From contig NC_134399.1 in the NCBI RefSeq assembly GCF_050003625.1, forward strand, positions 226,118,783-226,182,782: a stretch of 64,000 nt of DNA, in the 5' to 3' direction. Origin of the DNA: Haematobia irritans. Its lineage: Eukaryota > Arthropoda > Insecta > Diptera > Muscidae. Shown here piece after piece: positions 34,009-44,721 of the stretch (positions are counted from its first letter, which is position 1; each line of letters starts with the position of its first letter). Below the pieces are notes generated by a model. It did no database searches. It was not told the origin of the DNA and was given only the letters and a program-made list of their open reading frames with translations. Both the position numbers and the translations under genes were made by a program.

Positions 34009-35110
34009 CTGAAAAATAATAGGAACTTCTGCGCCTCCGTATCTGTGATAGACGCCTTTTGCCAATTTCTTTTGCATTCGCCAAACGTCCAGGTTTCTCC
34101 TCGCTGTTGTCAGCTGGAAACTGTTCAAAGTCGCAACTCAAATTCACTGATTTTCGCGCTGTTAATCCGCTACTGCTCAATCCTGCTGCACTATAAGCAC
34201 TAGGTGTGGTATGTTTCGATTGTAACGATGATCTTTTTCTAGGAGGTCGACAATTGGAATTTTTCCAGATACCAAATCTACCGAGAAACGATAAAAGATT
34301 GGCCCGTAGACCAGATTTCGGCTCAGGCCCTGGATTGTCAGTAATTTCATCGACACTGTCGTGCGTCGTTGGGGCTGCTGTGCCGCGACAACTTGTCAAA
34401 AGAATTTTCTCTTTCATATCAGCTCCATTTTCGGAGAACATGAGAGCTGTAGCAGCAGCCTCCGTTTCAAGCTCTGCCTCGGCTTCCTTATCTTTGAATC
34501 TAATGCAGGAGTTACTTCGCGAATGTAATTGTATTTCACCCGTTTGAGCCAAAGTGGCCAAACTGTAGAGACTCTCTGAACGAGATTTGCGTGATTTTCT
34601 CTTGAAAGAATCCTCTCGTTGGCGGGGCAATACAGCAGCCACATCTGGTAGGTTGTTATCGTCGCCGCCACCGTTGGCATTATGGGGCGATAACGTGAGT
34701 ATTGTGGCCGTTGAATTGTCTATGGTGGACGGCTCCGGTTTGGCTAGAGTAGCAGTGGTTGCTTCTAAATTGGCAGTGCTGGTGGTTGTAGTTGTCGTTG
34801 TGGCCTTGCGTGAGAACATGCCACCAAAATGATACCAACGTCTTGGTCTAGCCTCCACACTTTGGTATGATGGCGGACGGCGGGTTGTTGGTGTTAGCGA
34901 TGACGAGGGACGGGTTAGGGCGGCTGTTTTGGGAAATGTGGAAGGCGGTGGTTCATTGTCCACTGAAGCATAACGCCGCGTTGCACTCGTCAAGGGTTGG
35001 TGTCGTTGTTCGTCGGTCTGTTCGTCGATTCCAGTATTATTTTCTGTTGCAGGTGCTCGGAGTACCTCTAATTCCAAGGTATCCGGACGCCTTTTATTTC
35101 CGTTGGGCAT
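34009..35110 (-). CDS. Atp8B: ATP8B-like flippase exon 1 (N-terminal, residues 1-367 plus 1 nt)
   Basis: This exon encodes a hydrophilic N-terminal extension, presumably cytosolic. It begins MPNGNKRRPDTLELEVLRAP, has a run of seven or more Thr near residue 107, acidic and Ala/Glu-rich stretches in the middle, and a very basic end (KRRLSQIRRRRSSYYFS). The ATG at 35110 is chosen because it is the first in-frame ATG after an in-frame TGA about 36 nt upstream. The exon ends at CAG|GTATTT with one nucleotide of a split Asp codon, which the next exon completes. P4-ATPases usually have much shorter tails before M1, so this looks like a lineage- or isoform-specific regulatory tail. It contains no recognised domain. 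Codon use and the long open frame in an AT-rich region support real coding. Confidence 0.85.
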
Positions 35111-35138
35111 TTCATCAATACTTCCATGTAAGTTTCTA

Positions 35139-35450
35139 TCAATTCACTCGATGATCAATATCTTTGTTATTCCTTTTTGTCCTTGGAGTGTTGGTTTGTT
35201 GGAGTGTGTTTTGCACTAGTTCACCATGGACACCATGGGTTTCTAAGGAAAAATGTTCACTTATCACCATAGTTCCATGCCATTTCAAGTCGTAGAATTT
35301 TAGACAAATGAGAAAAAGAATTTCCGATATCAATTCACGCGAAATTTTACGCTCACGTTTGGTTAATGGGCGGAAAGCACACAATACACAACCATTTCGT
35401 TTAAACGTTTTCTTTGACTGATTGGGTGGGAATGTAGCCACCGTCATCAA
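35139..35450 (-). other. Possible upstream ORF (103 codons) in the flippase leader
   Basis: An open frame of 103 codons ends 28 bp before the flippase ATG, in the same orientation. I recognise no domain in its predicted peptide (start MMTVATFPPNQS, Lys/Arg-rich, one hydrophobic stretch). It may be leader sequence with a chance ORF. A plausible splice acceptor (tttttccttag, exon side starting at 35242) lies within it, so the true leader may begin there and the promoter may be far upstream. Confidence 0.3.
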
Positions 35451-35559
35451 AGCGTAACAAAAACATTAAAAATTTTTGCAAATTGTTTGGCAATGACGAT
35501 TGTTGTGCACCCAACAGAGAGAGTGGGAATTTTTTTAGGACACATGGAGTAAAAAAAGA

Positions 35560-36474
35560 GGTAATAGTTCTACTATTTTCCCCAAATTAGCACGCTTTCG
35601 TCCCCAAAAAAAAATTTAAATCAAAATTTCTCACAAAAATCCACAATATTTTTTAACAAAGTTTTTATGAAAAAAACAAAGAAATAGGCTCTGCGGTAAA
35701 AAATCGGTAATAACTTAAAAATTAAAAAATATAAAATTTATTCTCATACCAGCTTGCGAGTATTTTTCTGGCTCTTTTCCCCAAATTAGTACGCTTTCGT
35801 CCCCAAAAATCCCCAATTTAAATGAAAATTCTTGACAAAAATCCCCAATATTATTTTAACAAGTTTTATGAAAAACAAAATTAAGAAATAGGGCTTTGCG
35901 GTAGAAAATCGGTAATAATTTAAAAATTAAAAAATATAAAATGTATTCTCATACCAACTTGCGAGCTGCAATAATATTAAGACCAAGATCGAAGCCAATT
36001 CCGGGAGTCCGTGATTGTCTTCCAAATGTTCGAAAAATGGAAATAGGAGATCAGTCACCATGTATTTATGGACGAAGTTTTATTTCTGAAGACTCAATTA
36101 ATAACTTTGGATGGTAGATAAATCCTTACGAAATGACTTCACAAAATGTCTTAAACTAGCTGAGTAAAATTAAAAATTAGCGCTTGGGCCTCCAAAATAA
36201 AGTCCTGTGTCCGTTTCTAGTCCAAATGCTTGATTTGCACCCTTTGGTATATTTTTAATAATTTTAAGGTAGAAATAAACAGAATTTCTTGAAAATCATT
36301 ATTTCAACCTGATTTATTTCCATTCCATTCCATTTCCATTCAGTGTGGATTTCGAAAAATCCCGACAAAAATCCCCAAATTTATGGAAATTCTCCACCAA
36401 ATCCTAAAGTCCCCAACTGCAAATATTCGTCCCCATCCACGAAAAAATATCCCCAATACTGGCAACACTGTCGA
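35560..36474. repeat. Degenerate element with an internal 190-bp duplication and CAGTGTTGCCA end
   Basis: Two tandem copies (about 35578-35760 and 35780-35960) share ccccaaattagcacgctttc, cgtccccaaa, ggtaaaaaatcggtaataa and ctcataccagcttgcgag. The right edge cccaatactggcaacactg is a hAT-like terminus (CAGTGTTGCCA on the other strand). The left terminus is not found. Confidence 0.55.
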
Positions 36475-36954
36475 CATAAGTAGAAATGGCTTGTGACAGA
36501 TATAAACCCCGAGAATACTGCAATCGAAATCTATAAATGTCATTCCAAAGAAATCGTCAACAGCACTCAAAAAACAGCATCCCCATCAGGAAGGACAATT
36601 TTGTTAATTTTAGAAAATTTTAACTAAACTGTATTACTAACGCAGTTGTCCGATTTTACAAGAATAAGCAAATATTATATTTTTAATTATTGCTTTTTTC
36701 ACTTGTAAAAGAAAATTTCGTAGTGTAAAGGAAAAAATTGGAGTTCAAAATTTGCAAAACTCAAAACTTTCTTTAATGCCATACGAAGTTCCAGATGGGC
36801 GCATTATTGATAAATTTTACGATATTCTTAATTATTTTGTGGGAGACACGAATTTAGTAAATCTTTATGCTTCAGAGAACAGAACTGGGTGACGCAAACG
36901 GCATGATATTAAAGAATCTTTCTTCATGACTAACACCTACTGCCGCAGTTTTAC

Positions 36955-37377
36955 CATAGACCTTATAATGCATACATGATCCACTATTCTCTTTAAAAAA
37001 AAATGTGTCAGTTCCCAAAATTAATTTTCTGAAATTTCGTTTTGATGTTTCCGTAAAGAGACAGTCCCAAACATTAATTTTCGCGCATTTGCTTTTGTGT
37101 TGTTCGTAAAGAGCAATGCTGTTCAAAATTAAATTTCGCATTTTCGCGGTTTTGGTCACAATTTTTTGTTCAAATATGAACTTTTTATATATTAATATAT
37201 TTATAAATCCTCTGTTGCATCATAAACGTTCTAATTTTGTGTAAAATTGGCAAACTACAAAAAGGAAAACGAAAAAGATTGTAAGAGTGCTCTTATTTTT
37301 CTCGTTTATTCTTAATCTTCGGAACTGTCAAACATAGTTTGACACCCATGGCTCATCTATGTATTATAAGGTCTATG
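36955..37377. mobile_element. MITE with perfect 8-bp target duplication (423 bp)
   Basis: Inverted ends CATAGACCTTATAATGCATA (left) and CATAGACCTTATAATACATA (right, other strand) are flanked by AGTTTTAC at 36947-36954 and 37378-37385. The 8-bp duplication suggests hAT-type mobilisation. A relative of the right end occurs at 45431-45520. Confidence 0.85.
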
Positions 37378-37527
37378 AGTTTTACTAGACAGTTTCGTTC
37401 TCTTGTATTTCCTACTCTCTGGTCGGGGAGTATGAGTGTGTTTTTTTTGAATGAGTATTTCTACCTTATAAACCTTTCATTGGTAAGAGAGAAGTTTCTC
37501 TTTGTCTCTAATGAGATATCTTACATG

Positions 37528-37944
37528 AGGGCTGTTTTCTTTTAGCACTGGATACCCTAAGCCGTGAAGGACTAAAAGAAAACAGAGTACTCGTTTATCC
37601 AGGACATCTCCAAAAATATGCAACACTGTCATCAGCTGTTTAAAAACAATCACAGAAAAGAAGTGAAATCTTGCATTTTTAATGTATGAAATGCTCCAAT
37701 TAGTAATAAATATTTACTGCTGCGATTATTTATGACACTATACCACTTTGAATTACATGTTTTTCGATAAATTAGTCACAATAAAGTGCTATTGTGAATC
37801 GATGAAGCGTCACTTTATCAAAACACAATCTGGCAAGATCGGCGCGACTTGCACTGATGAGATGTTCTGGATAGAACACCAGTGCAACGATGTTCTGGAT
37901 AGCCCATACAAATTTTGTATCCAGTGCAAAAAGAAAACAGCCCT
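37528..37944. mobile_element. Putative MITE with 28-bp inverted termini
   Basis: AGGGCTGTTTTCTTTTAGCA and its continuation CTGGATAC at 37528-37555 match the reverse complement of 37917-37944 at 27 of 28 positions. A possible ATG duplication flanks it. Near the left end a second perfect inverted pair, CTGTTTTCTTTTAG / CTAAAAGAAAACAG, forms a small hairpin. Superfamily unknown. Confidence 0.65.
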
Positions 37945-38255
37945 ATGGTTTATGCTTCATTTTTGCATACTTCTTTCCCCTCTTTTGGTTCACAATAAAT
38001 AATAAATGGCGTGGAATGAAGAGGAAAGCTTTTTCCATACTTTTTGAGGATTCGCTGTACTTCTTTAAGGCAATTTATAAAAATATAGAAAAAACCTATG
38101 ACAGCAATATTCTAAACCAGATTTAAAATATACTGAACAGATTTCGAAAAATTTCCCACCAAATCCCCAACTCACAAAATTTCCTACTCATCTACGAACA
38201 AATATCTCCAATTTGGGGAATAGTCCCCAATACTGGCAACACTGATGTCATGGAC
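37945..38255. other. Spacer ending in a hAT-like terminus
   Basis: There is no gene here. The right edge (38210-38247) repeats the ccccaatactggcaacactg end found at 36455-36474, preceded by similar ccaccaaatcccc text, so it is a second truncated copy of that element. Confidence 0.5.
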
Positions 38256-39425
38256 AAACAGTCATCCATATTTCAAGATCGATACATCAAAGAATTCCAA
38301 AGGTAAAATATATGTATATAGGGAAACAAATGAAATAACCTAACCATTATACCAAACAACAATGTAGAGTTCACAAAACAAATTAAAAAAATTGATCGAA
38401 AACAATTTGCCAAAACTATTCAAAAAATATCAAAATGCTTTTTTCGATTGTTAATTTTTTGTTTGGAAATAATTTTCTGTTGACGTCTTTGTTTTTGTTC
38501 TAGTGCTGATGATGATGGGTGGCATTTTTTGATTGATCCACTTGATTGATGAGTGGTGGCAAAACGATTTTGCATTTTCAAATTTAACGGCATCCACCAA
38601 CAATTCTTTCTTTTCTATTCACTTTGTGTGTTGCACATTTGCCTTAGGTAATCTCGCGGATCGAAGAAAACTAGCCATTTATATTCTTTTGTTTATGACA
38701 GAGAAATGTTATCATAATAGGCTTTTATAGAATTCCATCAATTTTATTTAGATCTTTCACCCCAAACTGTTGGGAGGTGTGTGTGTGTGGTAATATTGGA
38801 TAAATAAATCAACACTTTGTTTTTATTTCGTGTGCACGTTTTCAAGCTCAATGATGACTATAAATTTGAGTGTGTGTGTGTGTGTGTGTATGCGTGTGAC
38901 TTTGGTTTAATTCAATTATTAGTGGTTGTAATCAACCAAAGGGATTTTTTTTGCATAGAAAGAATGCATACAGATTAAGACGAAATATTACTGCGTGTTA
39001 AGAGTAGGATCTTAAATGAAATCCAATGCTAAATTGTCATTGCATTAACGAATGATGGAAATATGTTCCTTTTTGACTAACAGTTAAATGATTGAATATT
39101 ATGAGATTTCTAATATTAAAATGTAAAAGTTTGGCTATAAGAAATATTTTCTTATTCTTGACTACAAAGAAAAATATATATTTGTTGTCTTAAATCACGA
39201 AATTAATTAATCCAATTAATGTTAACTTGATCACGGGGAAATTAATTGATCCAATTCAATTAATGCGATTTATTTGTTTTGGAAAATTTTCTTTGCATAC
39301 TTTTAGGCGGAACATTTATCCACTGAAAACATCACAAATGTAATATTCCACTGATAAACTCGATTATTTGTTATCATATGATCCGTAATCTTAATGGTAT
39401 TTGGCATCAAATTATACAAATATCT
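38256..39425. other. Non-coding stretch with TG microsatellites and a MITE fragment
   Basis: TG repeats occur at about 38776-38790 and 38868-38889. At 39195-39272 there is a fragment of the TTAATTG element (aaattaattgatccaattc). I see no coding exon. Confidence 0.6.
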
Positions 39426-39741
39426 TACGAGGGTTGCCTTTTATATTTCGGGATTAGCCAACCCCAGTGATGTAATCTGCCAATTGACAGCTTTCCAAAA
39501 TCAGTTGTTGTTCCGGAAACCATTAATACTGTGGGCCAATCGATACTGCAAGATTGCCATGTGACCTATCGTGAGATTGAGACAACCTTAGGCATTAGTG
39601 GGACCAGCATACAATCAATATTGCATGAACATTTTACCGTCAAAAAAGTATGTTCGCAATGGATTCCACACAATTTGTCAATCGCTCAAAACAGACTCCA
39701 ATCGCTCGAAATAAAATCTCCAAAAATACGTGGATAGCGTT

Positions 39742-40279
39742 TAGGGATGCCAGGCGTGTTCTTTTTTACAAAATGTGCTCTTAAAACAAGATAAGCTAAA
39801 AGAGCACGCAAAGTGCTCTATTTTTTAGTGCTCTTTTTATGCATCACAACAAATATTACTCCAACGCGACTCAATAAATGGTAAAAGTAAACTGAACATA
39901 TGGAAATGTCACACTACGAGATTTTCCTACGACGTTATTTTCTAATTAAATAGTGCTTTACTTTATATATCAGAGCCGAAGAAGATCACGCCGATGTTGC
40001 TTCTTCACTTTGAACTCTATTCTAAATGTAAACAAACTTCTTTCAATAACATTTTTCACAAAAACACGAAACAAATGACTTACAAAGTATTGTAAGAAAA
40101 TTAGTTTGAGTTGAAAGTGGGTTATTTTATGTTTATGTAATGAAACTTTTTGTTATGTTTAAATGAATTATATTTCAATAAACTGGAATTAAATGGTTTT
40201 ATTTTATTTGAAAGAGTGTGCTCTTTTTTTCGTATGTGCTCTTTTTATAAGCTGAATCTGGCAAAATCTGGCATCCCTA
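39742..40279. mobile_element. hAT-like nonautonomous element (538 bp) inside mariner
   Basis: The ends TAGGGATGCCAGGCGTG and (other strand) TAGGGATGCCAGATTTTGCC both begin TAGGGATGCCAG. Subterminal gtgctcttttt motifs occur at both sides in inverted arrangement. I could not see a clean 8-bp duplication, so the family assignment is tentative. Confidence 0.65.
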
Positions 40280-40375
40280 ATTACAGTTGAAAATTTCTGA
40301 CAAGTGGAACTCGCAATAAATATAATAGGTGACAAACCCATTTTATATAGAATTTAAATAATTTCACTCTCCAAC

Positions 40376-40696
40376 TTAGGTTAGGTTAGGTGGCAGCCCG
40401 ATGTATCAGGCTCACTGAGACTATTCAATCCATTGTGATACCACATTGGTGAACTTCTCTCTTATCACTGAGTGCTGCCCGATCCATGTTAAGCTCAATG
40501 ACATGGGACCTCCTTTTTATAGCCGAGTCCGAACGGCGTTCCACATTGCAGTGAAACCACTTAGAGAAATGTCACCAGCATTACTGAGGTGGGATAATCC
40601 ACCGCTCAAAAACTTTTTGGTATTCGGTCGAAGGAGGAATCGAACCCACGACCTTGTGTATACATGGCGGGCATGCTAACCATTGCACCACGAAGG
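40376..40696 (-). mobile_element. tRNA-derived SINE, complete with target duplication (321 bp)
   Basis: A perfect 9-bp duplication CTCTCCAAC flanks it (40367-40375, 40697-40705). On the minus strand the head ggtgcaatggttagcatgcc (A box) and gtgggttcgattcctcc (B box) is tRNA-derived. The body is unique and the tail is a short (CCTAA)n run, seen on the plus strand as ttaggttaggttagg. It is a relative of 43506-43852 and 49402-49645. Confidence 0.85.
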
Positions 40697-41468
40697 CTCT
40701 CCAACCTAACAATAATTTTATCTCCATTTCAAGGAATGGGTTTTCCTTGAAATTTAATATTAAACCGGTTTATCTACCATAGAAAATTAACTTTGCATAC
40801 TTTTAGGCGCAACCATTGTCCACTGAGAATATTATGACACAAAAGGGGAAATTGTTTCACATTTGCTAGTCGTTCACAATGTATAAAAATTCTGACAGAA
40901 TAAAAAAGTGGCACAGTATGACGAAATGGTAGCACAAAAATTTAAAAAGCATCACATTAAGTGGCACAAAACTATCAATGCTTGTAAAAAGTAGCAAATT
41001 TGCCACTAACACTGATCGTGGATTTACGCGTATGTCCTCAAAAGTAAACAGCAGTCACCTGTATGATTGTTTCATGATGAGCCAAATCCAAGAAAAGTTG
41101 CTCACCTACATAGCACTTCCAAGCAATTGATCGCCTTTTATGAAAAAACGGGCCATGTGCACTACAGAACAGTCAATTCTGAGTAGTACATAATCATGTT
41201 TGCCAGATATCTTCCAAAAATAAGGGGAACTAAATGCCAAAGACGGATCGCTTGTTACAGCGACAAAAAAATCGCACGAAAATGTTCACGATTTTGTTCC
41301 ATTTTGTTGGGCGATATGAATCTAAGTTTAAGTTACTGTACACAACACAAAAAGCGCTCGTATCTCAAAACGTTCTGGGTACGTATAATATTTACGAGAG
41401 AGCTGTTAGTTAGCAGATTGCAACGCTAGGGTTGCCCAATCCCCAAAATAAAAAAGGCAACACTCGTA

Positions 41469-43505
41469 TTTGTCCCTGCAGTATTTTATCTGGGTAAAAT
41501 TCACAAAATTTCTATTTATTGCAAAAAATTAAGTGAAACAAACAATTTTTATATATCACTCCAAAAGAACTTCTTATAAAGTTAAGCGTAAGTCCATCTC
41601 TAGAAGAGAATTTTAGAATGTACATTATAAGTAATGACTCATTAAAGGTAATAACTTTAGAATTGTCTCCTAGAATCATCTTTTTTTTAGTCTAGATGAG
41701 TATGATTCAGTTGTAATGTTAAGAAATTGTATTTAAAAAATCAAATTGGCGAAGACGGTGTTCTGTATTATTTCATTGTGAGACTTTTACTATGGTATTC
41801 GTTCAGTCCTCTTAGTCAACCCATTATGGGGCACGAGATGTGGTTTCCAAGACAATAATTTAATTTGATTTTTCATACACAAAATAAGGGATTTTTTTAA
41901 TGAATATGAAATTTAATTGGAAACACTTTAGCTTCCTTTCTCGTAATATTAGATGAATATTGGAAACTATACCTAGAGAACAACAAGCGTATGAGAAAAC
42001 AGACGGATGTACTTCATATGCCACTTGGATCAATATAGCATGGAGATATAGATTTTAATGCTTATTCAATTAATTACATCCAGACAACAATGTCTTAGGT
42101 AAGGTCAAAGGTATTCCAATTGGTTCAGTTAAATTATATCTCTAATGGATTGAAAAGGGGGCTTGTTCAATTCCCACAGACAATTGGATAATAAATCATT
42201 ATGTTAGATTTTCTCTTATCAATAAAATTCGCTCTGCCACTCCTCTTAAAGTGGAAACTTTTAAAATACACCCCTCACCATCAATGGGCTAATTGTCAAT
42301 TGATAGCCACCTCCCTTTTTAAAATGTCTAGTGGTCAGGAGACTTTTTATCTTTAATTTAAAAATAAATGGTCGTCGCCTATTGATAAGGTATCTGAAGA
42401 AGAGTTTTTAGTTGTATACCTATCGTGTTAATTACTCCCCAAACATTCTGTTGTAATCATCTGATTGTTTTAGTCATTACCACAAAAACCAACTTTGTTT
42501 TCTGGCTATGTCGTCAAAAAGTTCGTGTTTAGTTTTGGGTTTCTCGGTCTGCCGGTTTGTATACCGCTAGACCAAATGGCCAAATGGCAAACGTTGTTTA
42601 AAAGAGGTTAACAACCTTTTTGAACCTCCTTTACATTTGGCAAAAACAACCAAACGAACGAACATGGAATTCGCTTATTTTAATGAAAATTGATATTTTG
42701 GCCAATTGCCAATGGCGGTCATATCATGCGACTCTTGGAAATTTTGGTTGGCATTTAAAAAAAGTTTACAGAGCAACACATGACGTAAGGATCTCAGTAG
42801 GGAGAGAACAAGGAAGGCGTCACATGCAACGTCATCAGTTGAGTGTGTATGTGCGTGTGCTTTTATTGCTAGACAGACAGTCGTTTATAAAGGGCTCTGC
42901 TATTCATACGTAGACATACCTGGCGACGTATGAGCAACGTATGTCTGCATTGCACCACTCATACGCCCCATACTCTGTCAAACAGTATAGGTCACTGTGT
43001 GTGTGTGTGTTGTTGAGTGTGTGTGTGTTAATGTATCATACTCTCATTTTGGGTCATTTTAAACATTTCCAAAAATGTGTACACAAATGGGCAGGGTATT
43101 TGTGATAACAATTAAATCAATATGTTCCCTGATTTTATTAGAAATTCACGAAAATTGTAGAACAAAACAAATCGTTAAGAAAACAATTTAAAAATAAATG
43201 TCTTAAGAAAATAAATAAACATGAACAAGGAGAGCGATTGCCGTTCGGTGACCTAATCGATTAGGAATTCATTATTTCCCTTGGCCATACATTTGTATTT
43301 TTCAATGAACTTTCAATACCCATGACCAGTGACTGAATTGAAAATATTTCAAAAAAATTGTTTGCTAGGGATTTTATATAATAGCGTTCTTTTTATTTTC
43401 TTGAGATTGGAATTTTTGTAAAAATGGGGCTGAGTTTGGCCCTTTTTATTATTAACGATTGACAATTCAAACTAAATTTTCAATTTTATAGAGCATCAGA
43501 TGGGA
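41469..43505. other. Non-coding stretch, no element recognised
   Basis: I find no coding exon. Near 42905-42965 short palindromic copies of catacgt/acgtatg occur, and a TG tract lies at 42996-43031. Confidence 0.55.
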
Positions 43506-43852
43506 GCCACCATGATGCAATGGTTAGCATGCCCGCCTTGCATACACAAGGTCGTGGGTTCGATTCCTGCTTTGACCGAACACCAAAAAAAGTTTTTCAG
43601 CTGTGGATTATCCCACCTCAGTTATGCTGGTGACATTTCTGAGGGTTTCAAAGCTTCTCCAAGTGGTTTCACAGCAATGTGGAACGCCGTTCGGACTCGG
43701 CTATAAAAATGAGGTCCCTTGTCATTGAGCTTAACATGGAATCGTACAGCACTCAGTGATAAGAGAAGTGCACCAATGTGGTATCACAATGGACTGAATA
43801 GTCTAAGTCTAAGCCTGATACATCGGGCTGCCACCTAACCTAATCTAACCTA
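43506..43852 (+). mobile_element. tRNA-derived SINE, plus orientation
   Basis: The head gatgcaatggttagcatgcc and ggtcgtgggttcgattcc carries A and B boxes; CCTTG/CAAGG can form an anticodon-like stem. The body ctgtggattatcccacctca to gatacatcgggctgcc matches the reverse complement of 40376-40696. The tail is cctaacctaatctaacct. The flanking agagcatcag / agaaaatcag may be a decayed target duplication. Confidence 0.8.
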
Positions 43853-44034
43853 GAAAATCAGCTTATAATTTATTTTTGTAAAAATTGTTCAATATTTAAA
43901 ATCAGCAGAATATTCTATGCAGTGTGATTGATATGAAGTAAAACGCTCATCGGACAGCTGGCAGATTAGCCAAAGGAACACAAATGCTGCCGATGGTAAC
44001 TTCTCGTTAGTATTTGTTGAAACTGGGTTCAAAA

Positions 44035-44713
44035 TAGAGGTCTGCACAATTCCAGTTGTAAATGCAGAGTACACGTGTACTTGCTACATGAGTACATCTA
44101 TTTGAAAGAGTCGCAAAACTATTGGTACACATTTTGATGAACACCAAAAGCCACGAGTAACTTCTTGTTGCTACTCTGATGTCTTCACTACCAACAAACA
44201 CATATTCCTCTTTCTCTCTTATTGAAGTGTACTCAGAGTGATCACGTCGAGTATGTTGCGAGAACAAAACTTCATAGAGTACTCCATGTACCAAGTGCAG
44301 TTTCAGAAATACAAAAAAACAGTTAATCTCCATAATATATGTTTTGGTTTATTATAAAGAACGGCAAACGTTAAGGTAAGTGTGTGACATACATAAATAT
44401 ATGAAATGTGTGATATACATACATATCTATGATTAATAATAATGGAAAGTTTTGCTTCGCACATCACTGAGAAATACTTGTGGTACCACGTGAAGTAAAG
44501 AGAATCCATGTTGTACTTTTTCTCAAGTACTTACATTTTTATTGTTCCTTTTTTTCGGAACACATATTGTTTCGGATAAGTACTTGGTGGTATTTGACAA
44601 GCAAGTGTTCTCTTCACTTCACTACTTGCGCTCTGAGAGAAAGACAGTGTATGTACTATATTCGACAGCGAATTGCATACATGTAGTGAAAAGTTATTCG
44701 ATGCAGACCTCTA
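44035..44713. mobile_element. hAT MITE with TAGAGGTCTGCA termini (679 bp)
   Basis: The ends TAGAGGTCTGCACAATTC and (other strand) TAGAGGTCTGCATCG are flanked by a perfect 8-bp duplication GTTCAAAA (44027-44034, 44714-44721). The interior contains many acttg/caagt and agtac/gtact inverted motifs. Related internal sequence occurs at 45590-45860, 52348-52960 and 54285-54480. Confidence 0.88.
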
Positions 44714-44721
44714 GTTCAAAA

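Larger units (their letters stand above)
442..35110 (-). other. Atp8B: ATP8B-class P4-ATPase gene (5' part, eight exons in window)
   Basis: This gene encodes a phospholipid flippase, a P4-ATPase that moves lipids from the outer to the cytosolic leaflet, normally paired with a CDC50-type subunit. Exons are 34009-35110, 24011-24069, 19949-20161, 3534-3626, 2995-3438, 2810-2893, 2611-2745 and 442-690, all with gt-ag borders and compatible phases. They join to 793 residues. DGET falls near residue 526, PISL near 702 and the phosphorylated Asp of DKTGT near 755. The TM1 region ([11 protein letters not shown]) and TQNIMTF after DKTGT are typical of the ATP8B rather than the ATP8A class. The nucleotide-binding domain and M5-M10 must lie left of base 1. 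Introns are 9939, 3849, 16322, 95, 101, 64 and 1920 bp. I assign the ATP8B class firmly; the exact fly orthologue is less certain. Confidence 0.9.
39428..41466 (+). pseudogene. Degenerate mariner element split by later insertions
   Basis: Left terminus CGAGGGTTGCCTTTTATATT and right terminus (other strand) CGAGTGTTGCCTTTTTTATT are flanked by TA (39426-39427, 41467-41468). Transposase remnants read YREIETTLGISGTSIQSILH and CSQWIPHNLS at 39565-39700 (second helix-turn-helix and linker). WIYAYVLKSKQQSPV, HDEPNP-like DEPNPRKVA and FYEKTGHV follow at 41023-41160 (catalytic region), with stops and frameshifts. The gap between them is filled by an inserted element (39742-40279), a SINE (40376-40696) and other sequence up to about 41012. 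Confidence 0.8.

Noticed and set aside
36455..38247. One large hAT element between the two ccccaatactggcaacactg ends
   Set aside because: Both ends are in the same orientation, so they are right ends of two truncated copies, not a pair of inverted termini.
40376..40392. TTAGG telomere-type repeats
   Set aside because: Only about three units at the end of a SINE with a target duplication; this is the SINE tail, not telomeric sequence.
43506..43580. tRNA gene
   Set aside because: A and B boxes are present, but the acceptor stem does not pair and the sequence is the head of a dispersed SINE.
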